DNA of 64,000 bases from Spirometra erinaceieuropaei (Eukaryota > Platyhelminthes > Cestoda > Diphyllobothriidea > Diphyllobothriidae), in contig CACRXP010000227.1 of assembly GCA_902702965.1 (NCBI GenBank), positions 218,104 through 282,103 of the forward strand, given 5' to 3'. Position 1 is the first letter of the stretch. The number at the start of each line of letters is the position of its first letter. Both the position numbers and the translations under genes were made by a program. The notes under the pieces were generated by a model. That model was not told the DNA's origin. It worked only from the letters and a program-made list of their open reading frames with translations, and made no database searches. Below are positions 32,061 through 43,915 of the stretch, piece after piece.

Positions 32061-34833
32061 CAGTTCATCATTAATATTCAACGAAAACTTCCACCTCCAT
32101 TCCCTATTATCATGCCGAAGCGTTGCCGATGCAGCAGCCTTGTTCGTCCTTCTTTGCGCGTTGCGAAAAATGCAGCTGCGGTTGTGCACTTGTCCTCCTT
32201 CGGACGCCCGCTGCAGTGCTCTGCCACTTGCGAGTGTTTGCTCGTGCATGCCAGTGGCAATATGCCCATCTGTCAATCACGGATATCAACACCGGCCAAT
32301 TAACTTCAAGGACGACGCAGACATGCCAGCGTTTGAGGGACTATGACGTCACGTAGGACGTCCGCTCTCGAGGCACCGGACGCTACCACTCTTTTTGGTT
32401 ACCAGCGTGTTCCAACCTCTTATCCAGTCATTCTGTAGACAATGCATTATCCTTGTAGCTTTTTAATTTCCTCAGAAATTATCCGCGAGCTTGGAGTCGA
32501 TCAGTATATTCTAGGGTCTATAGGCGTAGACCGAAATTTGATGTATGAACATCTGGGCCGAAGTCTATCAGCCACGGTGGATGACCGCGTAATATCCATT
32601 AACTGCCGTCAGGCAAGTAGTATATTTTAGGGTAAGATGATACAATGCAAACAGCACTGGTACTAACCAAAAGCCCATACGGGCGTTTTCCTTCGATATT
32701 CTGCCGCTGCGAGGGGTTAGGCTCATCAGTGCGTCCCCCAGCCTTTCCAGTCTGTTATTTTCAATTGCACTGCCGTTGCTTGCGCAGAAACAATCCATGC
32801 GACAGCATATAATTTACTGTTTAGTCGATTATCTCTGTTTTGTATATCGCAAACGACGATGTCCGCCGTGTGCCTTACAGCATGGTGGGCGCAAGTACTA
32901 TCAGGCATGATTTAGTCCATGGTAATAGTGGACTTGCATTGCATCCAAGGTCCTCACACGCCCCCACCTACCGGAGTTCGACGTCAAGGTAGAGTCAAGA
33001 AGACCGGTGGCTGGATGGGACGCAGTGGCTGACAAGGCCAAACAGCCCGTCTGCACGTGCCACACACGAGCTGATTCGCGGGCGGTGGACCAGATTTTCG
33101 CAGAACCAGCAAAGAGGCAACTCGGATCCCACTGAGCGGGGGTGCCTTAGGGGCCACACTAGGGAGGAGCCATCGCAGCCTGATTCGCCATCGCGAGAAG
33201 AGGACCGAATTATGCCATCAGTTGGTAGTCTCCTAAGCCACGGAAGTTAGCGCATCATGAGAGTTTCGGAGCGCATCAGATTGCTTACGGTAAAGAAGAT
33301 GCACTGGGTGCCGCGGTGATGGATTTCCCAGAGTCAACCTCACTTCTTTTTCCCTCCCACAGGCACCAGTCCACTGTTCGTACGGGTGGGAATTTGAGCG
33401 AAATTGACTGACATAGCCAAACACGACCTGGATGTCCGCACAACACACCAGGTTTTCACACCGGGGGATGGAAATTTTGCATTTATACTGCTCTATTTAT
33501 AAACAGGCATATGAATCTGATTGTGTAGGAGGCAGAGGGAATTTGCAGGATTTATTTGACCGGTAGAGGGAATAGGAACTGCGGCGGCAATGGTCGTCGT
33601 CGTGGATGGTCGTCACTGCGGAGATTTTCGCAGGGACGTTGGAGATGTGCGGTGATCGACGGCAGCGAGCCACCGGAATGCTGAGTATCGGTGGTGAGGG
33701 CGATCGTCGCATTGTGCGCGTGGTGGGGAAGAGGTTTAATAAAGCAATCACTCTGCCGCTACGATGGTCCCTCCTGAGCGCTATTTAGCCAACTGAGCAG
33801 GAAGAGTGTCTACTTTGCGATCAGCAAAATGATGATGTTAGCGGAACTAGTGTCCCAAAACAGGGAGCCAGTAAGTAAATCGCGACTACCGTGACTGCCT
33901 GAGCGTGATGTTAAGGGAGTTAGGGGGTCGGAATGCAGTTCCCTCTGAGGCACAGCAGTTCTTTAAATTAGTGGGCTGTCCAGCGATAACAATGACGTGG
34001 GATCACAGGGAGCTCTTGATGTGCGTACGTTGTGATTGGTTCACGCCACCTTCTGTATTTTCCAGGCGAAAATGGATTACCGGTTTTTTGGACAAATGCA
34101 GTTTAGGGGGCAGAAGATGGCTTAAAGCGTCGTTCTTCGAAGGACAGGCACAGACCAGCCGGGTTGCACTGAGCTATTTGACTGAGGCGCGTTTGCGGAC
34201 GAATGCGGATATGGAGGCAAAACAACGAAAGGTTCTCTGACACGAGGAAAACCAGCTTTGCAAGAGAGCAAGAGCTATCGGGAAACTGCGATTACAGAAT
34301 ATCCACAGAAAACTCCTTAGAACACCCTGCCTAAGACTGTAAAATGCACCGCGAGGGAGGTTATAGTAGGGAGCGTGCTTGTGCCGTGTGACTCTGATGG
34401 TGACAAGTACATTCTCGGTTTCTGTACAGGAGGAGATACGGCGGACGCCACGTCGGTTGAACGGCCTGACTGCATAGTACTTAGGTCAAACTGAAGGGAG
34501 TGGACAGTGCCATAAAGACTCAGATTGACGAGCTGTCCGGTCATAGGAAGATATCCTTGACTAAAAAGACATCGAGGATACTGGAAGCAACACAGAATAA
34601 GCGTGAAACACATCTTAACATGTAAGTGTCATGTTTTTATTGAGACCAAAAATTTGACAGAACAGTGATTGTTGTGGGAGGAGGGTACAGACCTAGATAA
34701 GTCGCTTGATAAATGGTCGTTTCTGTGATAAGAACGTCGTAGGCAGATAAGCGATTTGCACCGAGGTAGGCCTTAATAATTGTCGGTTGCATTTTTATGA
34801 GTAGGCTGGAGAAAAACACCACCATATTCATAA
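32061..34833. other. Intergenic sequence with dispersed repeats
   Basis: No gene recognised. A GC-rich repeat at about 32920-33200 (GATAGTGGACTTGCA-like start, GGATCCCACTGAGCGGG, then CATCGCAGCCTGATTC) also occurs at 35440-35570, 63640-63990 and, inverted, in part at 59880-60040. The stretch CCGGCCAATTAACTTCAAGG with GACGCAGACATGC near 32295 recurs at 41200. Confidence 0.45.
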
Positions 34834-35040
34834 TTAGAACCGCCCGCCGGTTTTGCCAACGGCCACCACCTCCATGATGACATTGAGATGTCCTAAAGAA
34901 GACGAAAAGAACACTTTTAGATAAATGAACAAGTGACCTTGCCGGATTTGAATTAAAGAACCAGTATTCCGTCACCAAAGGTTTGCAAACATTCAGTGAA
35001 CTCCGCAAAACCGTTTCGTCCAAACGGAGTGTGCTCTCTA
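34834..35040 (-). CDS. Candidate terminal exon of right KLHL copy
   Basis: Homologous to 8978-9165. The minus strand encodes LDETVLRSSLNVCKPL and, after a possible short intron with TTCTTTAG acceptor, LNVIMEVVAVGKTGGRF followed by TAA. Its place 3' of exon 10 in both units supports the assignment. Phases were not resolved. Confidence 0.3.
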
Positions 35041-37705
35041 AAATTAGTCGCGGACGCAAAAATCAAAAATGACCTAGATAAAATCAAGCAAGATTCTTAT
35101 GCAAACATCGACTTTCCAGCGGGCATATCAGACCTGCCAATGACGAAAGTTCGACCGCCGTTGCTGACGATGTCCACTGTGTGCCCCAGAGCAGGGCGAG
35201 AGCAGGGACGATGAATGCCGCACAAATTCTTTTACAGCGATATTAAAATTAAATGGCCTCTACCTCCGTTGTTGACGATGTCCACCGCAGGGCGGGAGCA
35301 GGGACGATGAATAGCGCGCAAATTCGTCTACAACAATATTAGACTTAAATGGCATCTGCCGTAATCTCTCCACCTTCCCGCCTTAGTCCCGTGGCAAACA
35401 GACCCGAGTTGTGAGAGAGTGCAGGTGAGTAGCACAGCAAAAATTCGCACCTGGACGTGCTGCCACATCTGGTTCGAATTCTGCGGAGTGGGATTTCCGA
35501 ATGGATCACACTAAGAAGGAGCCATTATAGCCTACATGTACGTTCAGAGTTGTCCCGTCAGTTGACAACCTTCCAAGTCACAACTTTTAGCGCATTATTC
35601 TAAATTCAGGCCCGCCAGACTGTTTACAGGGAGAACTATGCGCTGAGACCATCGAATCCACACACACTCTCTCTCTCTCTTCCCACTCCCAGTCACCACT
35701 CAACTGTCCGAGCTGTTCAGATTCCTCATGCCCGAAGTGGGCGCAGCGGCTGGCAGAGCTAGAGAGCCAGTTTGCAGGCGCCACACATGCACACCGCCCG
35801 GCCTCCCACAAGCACTCACCAGGATTTCACACACAAGGGAGTAGAGCGCTCGGATCTCATATGTAGCGGAGGAGTCACATGCGGGGAAATGAGACGAAAA
35901 GCCCACTTCCCACTTACTCGAGAATTATCGATGATGTGGGGTTTTGGAGGGTTGTATGCGTGGTGCATGTGCTGATGGGGGAATGTGCAGCGGTGTGGTC
36001 GTGTCTGCGGCGATTTACCGTAGGTTTTCATGGATGCGCATGCGACCCAGTGGGCCTATGCGGTGAGGGCATGTGCGTGAACAGTGTGGGCAGATGAAGA
36101 GGGGGATTTAACCACAGACGAACAGACAGTCTGCCCGGGGTCGACATCAGGTGATGGGGTGTCAGAAATGAATGACCACCTGCTGTCACACCATGACAGC
36201 TCGACTGTCGAGTGCCTTGTGGATTGTGAGCAGCAACGGTGACTACTGCGTAAATCAGTTTATGGTGAGGCAGACTTGTGCAAAATCTTTCACACTCTCC
36301 CTCCCCTCGCCCACCTTGCTCCGACGGCAAGACAATGCCGGGACGACTACAGGTGGGCGTAGGCGCGGTGTTTGATAACTCCTGACAGGCCGTTTACATC
36401 CGCCACACAGACACAAGCACCACGTACTGACCAAGGCGTATGACGCGTGCAAAAATGCTCTTGTCCAAGCTGTCCCCCTAAAGAGGCCTCACACAAGTCC
36501 ATGAGGGCCATCTCAGTCTCCAGTCGAACCTCTCTTCGTTTCCCTTTTGTACTCAAATTAGTCATAGTAGGGAATACGCTTATGTGCCGTGAGGATTTAT
36601 TCAATAGTGTAGACTTCACTCTCTCTCTCTCTCCAGGATTCCAGGCCTTCTAGTTGAGGTTCGGCGCGTGTATTTTAGTGCATCTGACACTGATTTGTCA
36701 CTCTGTGCGGTGGAATAGCAAGTGACCGATCAGGCCGACGCGTGATGTACACGTGCGATGACGATGAGAATAGGATACGTTCGGGACTGTAGAATCAATT
36801 GGAGTGGTGAGAATTTTAGCCGTGATCGTGTCGGTGTATGGGGGGGGGTTGATAGTGCTGAATACGGGAGGGTTGTTGGTTGTTCAGGGTGTGGTAGGGT
36901 GTCGATACTGCTGTGATCTCGGCTTCCGTGGATGCACATGTGACCGACTAGGCCCATGTTCAGAGCTAATATCGTGGGCTATGTCCTAGAATTCTAATTT
37001 TCCATCAACAAAGCAACCACACATAGGTGGACTTGTCTAAGTACCTTTTATTCCACCGAAGAGGTACTAATATCTGTAGGCTTTTTTCAAAAAATGTCCT
37101 AAATCCAGTGGCACAAATCCTATGAATTAAGTTGTTTTAGCAGAAAATGTTCCTTCACTTATGGAAATTCCTAATGACTCAACTATTATAGGCGTGTTTT
37201 ACTTTCAGAACACTCAAACTCGCCAAACTAACATTGGGTTAAATGCTCTCCTGTGAATCTGTGGTTTATACCGTCGGGATTCTCTGCTTCACAATTGCAT
37301 CCTCGTGACATTAGCAGGCATAAAATTGGACTTTTCCGTCGGACAAGCTTCCCAGAACATAGCTCCAACGCTCGAAACGTCTCCTTACCCTTCACTGCAG
37401 TAACGGCCAAGGGTTCATTAGAAGTCAGGCCCAGCACACTCACGCCCTATATACCCCCCCCCCAACAATCTGAATACTCCCCATTATAGAAGAAACCACC
37501 ATATCTTGTGACAAAGGGACAGTTTAATGGCTAAATTATAGCTACAGAGGAGGATGCAGACATCCATGTATAACGCGGCTTCGATTCTGATGAAAAAGTC
37601 ATGTTTTATATCCGTCAGGTAACACTGATTTGTTTTCGTCTGGCCGGTCACTAAACTGAAGGAACGTAAAAAGCAAGCGTCAGAAGAGTTAGTCCTGTCA
37701 ATTCA
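35041..37705. other. 3' region of right unit, repeats
   Basis: Two direct copies of a repeat with GATGTCCACYG and GCAGGGACGATGAAT lie at about 35140-35225 and 35262-35330. Short (CT)n runs occur at 35663-35680 and 36618-36635. Segment 36970-37650 is homologous to 9290-10050 of the middle unit. A small frame at 37228-37443 (minus) is open here but broken there. I see no further gene. Confidence 0.45.
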
Positions 37706-37874
37706 GTTTTTGCATTCAGCCGAAAGGAAGTTCATTCGAAAACCGGCATCCTGAGGTAACTGAAATATTAGAGAATTATGTTGCAGGCTTACTACTTTTG
37801 CAATCCTACTTAATTAATCTTTTCGAAACGAAAACCCATTTCGGTTGACATTTCAAGAGTTAGCCCACCTACTG
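37706..37874. mobile_element. Long-inverted-repeat DNA element, copy 5 (one arm only)
   Basis: Only the outer arm remains, from GCATTCAGCCGAAAGGAAG to GAGTTAGCCCACCTACTG, followed by TA. It joins directly to sequence homologous to the region downstream of exon 10 in the middle gene (GTTGCAGCAGCTTGG). Confidence 0.7.
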
Positions 37875-38121
37875 TAGCTGTTGTTGCAGCAGCTTGGAAT
37901 ATTCTGTCAAGTAGTATCCGGACTGTAGCGCTCCTCAATGTCCCATCTTATACCCTCACCTTTCCTCATTCTACACTGATGACCTTAGATCGTCAAACGA
38001 CCCTCTGTCTCTCAAGTATGCGGACGGGCGATGCCGATTATGCAACTTTAGTTTTGATCAGACAGTTGACAATGACGCAGCCGGCATTCCTGTTTTCAAT
38101 AAGGTTCAGCTGACAACATAC

Positions 38122-38219
38122 CGACAAACTTTTTGAGGGCCCTCCAGGCCTACGCTCCTTGACCGCTGGGAGAAAAACCATTGCATACTCTCCGCTGCTG
38201 GAATTCACCTCACTGTCAC
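38122..38219 (-). CDS. Right KLHL copy exon 10: Kelch
   Basis: 98 nt between TTTTTCCTCAG and TCG/GTATGT. It encodes DSEVNSSSGEYAMVFLPAVK then ERRPGGPSKSLS, parallel to the middle gene. Open. Confidence 0.6.
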
Positions 38220-38370
38220 CTGAGGAAAAAGTCAAAATACACTGTCATTAACCCTCCTTTGTGGATGGGAAACCAAATAATTCTGTTAAGACACAATTTT
38301 GCGACACTTTATGAATGACAAACCGAGGAGCAATTAGGTAGAACGAACGGTAAAAACGCAAGGAACTCAC

Positions 38371-38789
38371 TCGTGATGTAAATATCACCAGAGGCGAGGA
38401 CCATGCTGAAGTGATATCCGCGTAAGCGCAGTTCCGAAATTACAGTCCACTGTCCCTCTGGTACCCAGGCATCGGGGTGAGCATCGTTCACAGAAATGAA
38501 CATTGCTATTTGGTTACTTTGGCCCTTGAATGTCAGCCCAGCCACGAAAATCCGTCCGTTAACTTCTACGCCGCTGGTCTCACAGGGTTGGCACCTAGGG
38601 GCCAGCATTTCTGTCCAATTCTTTGCTTTCACTTGGCTCCCTATGGCGTCAGGTTCGACGAGAAACGAAGACCAGCAGAAGGCTTTTAGATTCTTAGTGC
38701 GAGTGCACAAGGCCAGAACATGACGTTCGCGAACGGAGATCAAGCAGGAAATCACTACAGTTGACTCGCAACCTGGCCCAGCAGACCAT
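38371..38789 (-). CDS. Right KLHL copy exon 9: Kelch blades
   Basis: 419 nt, the same length as in the middle gene, between GTTTCTTCTAG and ACGA/GTGAGT. It encodes WSAGPGCESTVVISCLISV, GVEVNGRIFVAGLTF, VPEGQWTVISELRL and FSMVLASGDIYIT. The last blade has T where the middle gene has the usual M-G. Open. Confidence 0.72.
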
Positions 38790-39024
38790 CTAGAAGAAAC
38801 GCGGAGAAACAGGATAATTTCACTGCCTCCAAAAGCCGCGAGGTTTGAGACGTAACAGCGCAATTATCATTCACTCCTGAGGATTATCAACAACAAAGGT
38901 GGTAAAGAGACGAATCCTGTTATCGGATTTGTCGTCGTGGCTGATGTCTGAGAGAGGTTCAGTCAGTCACCAACCCCTCTATCACTGCTGGTCTCTGTAA
39001 ATTGCAAAATAAGCTAAATAACTA

Positions 39025-39177
39025 TCGGTGCAGCTGGAATGTAGATAGAGGTAGGGATGGCTAAAATATCCACTGTTGATTTATCTGCCGTCGAAAGTGT
39101 GCCATCTTCCAATTTCAGGCCATGCAATTGGGGCTCGGATCGGATGTCCATCGGGCAGTTGAAGTCGATGCTCCATC
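39025..39177 (-). pseudogene. Right KLHL copy exon 8, broken
   Basis: Homologous to 13064-13207 (shared LEDG, TADKSTVDI). The acceptor AG of the middle gene is CG here, a 7-bp insertion (GGACATC) shifts the frame so that translation meets TAA, and the donor GTTAGG is GATAGT. Using an upstream AG does not rescue the frame. Confidence 0.65.
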
Positions 39178-39521
39178 GTCAAGCTATGGCTTCCAGATCT
39201 GCGATTGGGAACACCGGAAGTCCCGAGGAGTGATGCTTGGTCGATATTGGTTAGAGGACGAAACATGTTCGGTGTCGCAGGACTTGGGACGACGAACGGA
39301 TGCCGTTAAGTAAACCAGACATGGCAGTTCATCCTGAATTTCTTGTTTCCATGCCACTGTCTAAGGGGACGCAGTCTGGAATTCCAAGTCAGAATCAAAA
39401 GGGCATGCCACTTGATGGGAACAGATAGGTAGAAGTACACCCACATGTGAATGCCAATGACATGTATTTACTAGCTATACTTTATTCGACGGGAATGGAA
39501 CAGCTCAGACGAATCGACACT

Positions 39522-39568
39522 TGGAGGAGGAGGAGGAGGAGGAGGAGGAGGAGGAGGAGGAGGAGGAG
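39522..39568. repeat. (GGA)n microsatellite
   Basis: About fifteen GGA units in the intron between exons 7 and 8 of the right copy. Confidence 0.95.
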
Positions 39569-39868
39569 CACGAGAAGGAGGACGAGACGGGTAATCGTGG
39601 GTTCCGAACGGACACCTTTCTTTGTCGGATAAGGGTAATCAGGCTCATGAAGTTCGAATACCCCAGATCGTTGAATTTAAATGCTGTAAGGCATTGCACC
39701 CAGTCACAGTTTCCACAACTCTCTCTCTCTCTCTCGTTTTCTTTTTCTCAATAATCTAAAACCCCAGATTCACCCATGGGACGGGCCTGTTTCGTAATCT
39801 GATTGATGAAACCCCTTCCAGTTGGTATTAAATCATCAATACTTTAGTGGTCTGCAGAGTAAACTCAC

Positions 39869-40124
39869 GCGTCTGAAAGGGGGTCGTAGATACTTGTACG
39901 GTAGACTGTTCGGGCCACAAGAATCTTCTTATCGAAAACAACGGCGTGAAGACATGACTCTTTTGCTGGTGCCGCTGAGCCTCGTCTCTGCTCGCCTGTG
40001 GCTGGTGTAAAAATCCGCACTCGCCAGTCCTTGTCCCCGCTTGCTTCTCCGAATGTGTAAATGGAGTCTGTTCGAACGATGGAAACAGGATTAGTCTGAA
40101 CCCTAAAACTTCGCACCAGCAAAA
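39869..40124 (-). CDS. Right KLHL copy exon 7: Kelch
   Basis: 256 nt, between ATGTCGACAG and GACGC/GTGAGT. It encodes SIVRTDSIYTFGEASGD, RIFTPATGEQRRGSAAP and HAVVFDKKILVARTV. Two codons longer than in the middle gene. Open. Confidence 0.72.
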
Positions 40125-40744
40125 CTGTCGACATTGTTGCGCGTTTAGACTAGATTATCTTGATAAAAGATATGACCTTCGAAATATCAGGCAGACTGAA
40201 TTTTTGTCCCAAATAGATCTGAGCACACATCATGCGTGAATCGATATTGTCCCTCGTCGTTAAGACTCTTAACTCTTCCAGTGAGGCTAGCGTAGCCTCT
40301 TAACACACACGTCTGTTCTTATTAACAATAGGCCCTCGCTGAGAGCGCCCATGGAACTTACGGATAATTGCTATCAGCCGTGAAGCAAGTTTCTACGTCG
40401 TCCAACGGGAGTAACTGCATAATTCGGATAAATATCGAATAAAAATATTTAGAGAAATAAAGGCTATTCTACTTCGAATAATCTTAGAGTCATTGTTTAT
40501 TCAAATACATTTCCTTTTCAAAGGGAAGTAGAATCTATGGACACTGTTTGATTGTTTTTTTTTCAGGGCTCGTTTGCAAACTGCTGATAATGCAAACAAG
40601 AGGATGGCAAACATGAAGGAACATTTCGTTCGGTACTTGGATCTATTCTTCTTAAGTAATCACTTTGTTTCCCCACTATTTTAAAAGTGGTTGGCTATTT
40701 TTGTTTGCATCACAGATGCTCAGTCCCGTTTGGACAGTGATAAA

Positions 40745-40791
40745 TGGTGGTGGTGGTGGTGGTGGTGGTGGTGGTGGTGGTGGTGGTGGTG
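40745..40791. repeat. (TGG)n microsatellite
   Basis: About fifteen TGG units followed by an A- and G-rich stretch (GAAAGGGAAAAGTAAGGAG). Confidence 0.95.
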
Positions 40792-41364
40792 AAAGGGAAA
40801 AGTAAGGAGAAGAGGAAGAAGAACAAGAAGAGGAGTGTGGGTTCCTCACTTAATTTCTGACGTTCACGAACCAATTCCTGACTCAGCTCTGAGGGCATTT
40901 TCTCGCCTGGAGTGAGGAAAGAGTAGCAGGTTATCCGCGCCGTAATCTAACGAATGCCAAGGTGTGTTTTTGACGTACTTCCGGCGGCCTAACTGTTCTC
41001 ATGCATCTACTTGAATATGATTGAAAATTTTAGGCCTCCGTAAAGCAAGGTATGAAATTTTCTTGATTTAAACTGGGACTGTCTTGTAGTGGTCCTACCC
41101 AGGTCGCTTGTTGCAACGCTGTGCCTCTCGCGCGTACTTGCATGCGCGTATCAGTGACGGTCTGGTTCACAGCCAATCACAGCCTTCCAAACCGGCCAAT
41201 CAACTTCGAGGTGGACGCAGACATGCTCACGGTCGAGACTATGGTATGGTTGTAGATCAATGTCGTCTCTAGGCTCAAGCTCAGCAGGAGCATCCTCGTT
41301 GCGGCCCTATCTACCAAAAGAATTTGAACGATTCGCGACCTCTGAGTGCACACGAACTCTGAGG

Positions 41365-41512
41365 AGTCGACTACGAGTCGCGCTGCCTGCACACCGTGTG
41401 GTATAAATTGTTCATGGACAATGAGGTTTTGTTCTACCAAGATGGTGAACAGTATCCTCGGCGTGTTGTTCTACCACTATCCATGGTAGATGACATCCTC
41501 ACTAAAATGCAC
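41365..41512 (+). mobile_element. Ty3/Gypsy integrase relic, N-terminal part
   Basis: The plus strand encodes NEVLFYQDGEQYPRRVVLPL and SMVDDILTKMH. This is the start of the Gypsy integrase, where a zinc-binding H..H..C..C domain follows (L....G..R.VVP..L...IL...H). The frame is interrupted exactly at the ATGCAC of the histidine region by the inserted element 41513-42147 and resumes afterwards. Confidence 0.68.
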
Positions 41513-42147
41513 GGTTAGATCGCAGTTGGTAGCCAGGAATGGGGAGGCGGACAGCCAGGTCCCTGTCGTACGGGAATGGTGGGAAAGGGGGTTATATGTG
41601 TGGAGTGAACGGAACGGATGGTAGAGGAATGCTGGAGTTTCTGGGTAAAAGTAAAGGTAACAGGAAAAGTGCTGGGAAATTTTAAATAGGTGGAACAATA
41701 GCAGAAGTTTAAACCCTACGCTTAACCCTAAAATGCAACCCTGACCGCAACCGTAAAGCCTAACCCTAAGCCTCAAAACCGAAAAAGTAACCAAAATCCC
41801 AAAACCCAACGCTAACCCAAAACCTAGCCACAATCCTAACCCTAACCTTGAACCTAACCCTAACCTTAACCCTAACCCCAACCTTAAGCCTAACCCCAAC
41901 CTTAACCCTAATCTTAACCGTAACCCTAACGGGAAACTAAGCCCTAACCCTAACACTGAAACCTGACCCTAAAACGCAAACCTTAATCCTAAAACTTAAC
42001 CTACGCCTAAACCTAACCCTCACTAAACCTAACAGCCTGACCGAAACGAGCGACCTGCCTAAATCAGTAAGAGCGCACCTACTGATAACAAGTACGTAGG
42101 TCGGCAGTATCAACGCATAATGTCTGGCTACCAACTGCGATCTTACC
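41513..42147. mobile_element. Non-autonomous TIR element with telomere-like repeat cargo, 8-bp target duplication
   Basis: The left end GGTTAGATCGCAGTTGG... (41513-41536) and the right end (42124-42147) are inverted copies with one mismatch over 24 bp. Direct repeats AAATGCAC flank them at 41505-41512 and 42148-42155. The 8-bp duplication is typical of hAT-like elements. The interior from about 41703 to 42035 is a degenerate array of CCCTAA/CCTAAC telomere-like units; no transposase frame is present. The host frame (Gypsy integrase) continues across when the insertion and one repeat are removed, which confirms a precise insertion. Confidence 0.85.
41703..42035. repeat. Telomere-like (CCCTAA-type) array
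   Basis: Roughly 330 bp of imperfect CCCTAACC and related hexamer to octamer units, wholly inside the TIR element. The G-rich strand is the minus strand. Interstitial, not a chromosome end. Confidence 0.85.
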
Positions 42148-42895
42148 AAATGCACACCCATCTTGGGACCCGTTGGAATCCCTAAGACCGAGTGGGCTCT
42201 TAGGCGAAGATACTACTGGTATGGACTTTTTTGCTAGTCCGAGCGACGCATATAAGCCAAAAGTGATGTCGGTGTATTTACGGCATTATTGATAGAATAT
42301 AGGTAATAATGAAAAACGTACAAAACTCAACAATGGATACCCTAGCCAAGGAATTCCTTTGTTACAGTTTGAATAACTCGAGCATCCAGCTCAACGTCAG
42401 AACATAAAACTAGTTCATTAAAAGAACGCAGATCATGCTCGAAAAGGGGAATGTCAACGAGGGCGTGGAGAATTCCACACGTTGACCAACCAGACACAAC
42501 AAATTCATTCGGTACTGCACCCTGTGCAACCAACTTAAATCACCACGACAATTTAATAGGGTCCCTCAGCCAATACTGATAGGATGCCCGAATGAACGCG
42601 TTGTGGTTTACATAATTGGACCTTTAGTTCCATCAAACCGAGGCAGCCGATATATTTTAGCCATGGTCGACTTTTTTACTAAAATGGGTGAAGCAGAACC
42701 TCTGCCCAATATGTCGGCTGAAACAGTCGTCCAGGCCATTTTCAACGGTTGGGTATGTAGATAGGGAGCTCCGGAACAAATCCACTTTGGCCGAGGGGCG
42801 TCGTTTGAAAACGCAGTTCTTCAAAGTTTTTGTAAGTACCTACGAGTCAATAAATATCGAGCAATTGCAACGAGTAACTGCAGTCGAGACAACTT
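42148..42895 (+). mobile_element. Ty3/Gypsy integrase relic, zinc-binding and catalytic core
   Basis: After the insertion the frame resumes with THLG, GIPKTEWALRRRYYWYGLF (consensus GHLG..KTL...R.RYYWPGM). Near 42500 come the second cysteine pair YCTLCNQLK, then NERVVVYIIGPLVPSNRG, YILAMVDFFTKMGEAEPLP and QIHFGRGASFENAV. The first catalytic aspartate (VDIIGPL) is Y and the second (D.GASFE) is G, and WVCR is followed by TAG. About 250 bp at 42240-42490 do not belong to integrase and look like a further insertion. The element is dead. Confidence 0.72.
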
Positions 42896-43208
42896 AACGT
42901 GGTCGAGGGCTGGTTGTTGAGGTTAGAACTGAGAGATAAAATTCAAGCGGTGGAAGACAGACGATGTGGGTGAAGGACATGTGAGTAGGATACCGCAGAC
43001 AGGATATCGCAGATCAGCAGGTGTTTTCGACAAACGCACATACACTGTAAGCAATATTGTAGGTACAAATGAATGCGGAACTTAATGCTCAAAGATGCGC
43101 CTGCACAAGTCTGAATAAAATTAGCGGAGGCAAGTAGGTACGAGTACTCTGGTAAGACGAACAGGTTGCAGTCTGGATTGAAACTAGCGAACGAAGAACA
43201 AAAATTAC

Positions 43209-43467
43209 CTCCACAGCCGACTGCAGACGCATTACAGATACAGTCGATTTTAACAACAGCATTCCAGGCATCTTGGTTAGCTTCGTACGTTTCCAGGAGG
43301 TGTTGTTCTTCCTTGTTAGGCAGCTGACTCAGGATAAATAGCACAGGTCTGCCAGAATCACGGTAGACGCGTGGTTTCTTGGAAAAGGTAGCTGTCAGTG
43401 CTTCTTCTGGCTGAAGGACTGATGTTGAACCGCGCTGGCAAGCTGCTGGGCCCGCTGAGTGAGTTCC
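43209..43467 (-). pseudogene. Right KLHL copy exon 6, one-base deletion
   Basis: Between TTTGCTAG and GGAG/GTAATT. It begins ELTQRAQQLASA and, after loss of one base within GCGGTTCAAC, continues in another frame with KKPRVYRDSGRPVLFILSQ and DAWNAVVKIDCICNASAVGC. Left and middle copies are 260 nt; this one is 259. Re-sequencing would separate a true frameshift from an error. Confidence 0.72.
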
Positions 43468-43744
43468 CTAGCAAAGGAGGCAAGTTATGTGTACTTGTTG
43501 CGCAATTTTTAAGACAGTTTCACTTGATGCGCCAGAAAGCTACCCTGTGGCGATAGCTGTCAGGGGGATTGGATGGTCACACAATGTACCACGTAAGTAA
43601 AGAATACTGGGGAAACACCTTAAGGCTGGCCCGAGATATTCCATGCGGAACCCAACCAAGGCAGACTTGCAAAATCAGACTCCCAAAAGACAGTAGCAAA
43701 TAGCTATGGCAGCCAGGTAGGTCAAAGCAATCAATTGATTTGAA

Positions 43745-43915
43745 GAAGACTTAAGGAGTTAATATCGCCTAAGGGAGCTGGAAGCGCATTTAGAAGTTCA
43801 GGAGGTGTTCATCGCCCTCAAGGGAAATCCAAAATGATGCAAATAGCACAGGTCCTCCGGACTAACGACAGACGGAGAAGACAGCTGCTGAGCCTGCTGA
43901 ATGACCTCCCCATCC
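43745..43915 (-). pseudogene. Decayed duplicate of exon 6 (right unit)
   Basis: Plus-strand AATAGCACAGGTCCTCCGG... parallels AATAGCACAGGTCTGCCAG... of exon 6 at 43340, and CAGCTGCTGAGCCTGCTGAA parallels its ERAQQL end. Frames are broken. Equivalents exist in both other units. Confidence 0.55.

Noticed and set aside
37228..37443. Minus-strand frame conserved between right and middle units, possible Kelch exon
   Set aside because: The homologous sequence at 9640-9760 has in-frame stops in the otherwise intact middle gene, so it is more likely intron or flank.
39521..39754. Open frame with a long run of glutamate codons
   Set aside because: It is a translation of the (GGA)n microsatellite inside an intron of the right KLHL copy, with no flanking protein signal.
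41703..42035. Telomere-like array taken as a chromosome end or assembly join
   Set aside because: The array is wholly enclosed by 24-bp inverted ends and an 8-bp target duplication, and the host Gypsy frame continues on the other side.
42342..42533. Minus-strand frame of 63 codons inside the Gypsy integrase relic
   Set aside because: It partly covers sequence that codes integrase cysteines on the other strand, and I recognise no family in it.
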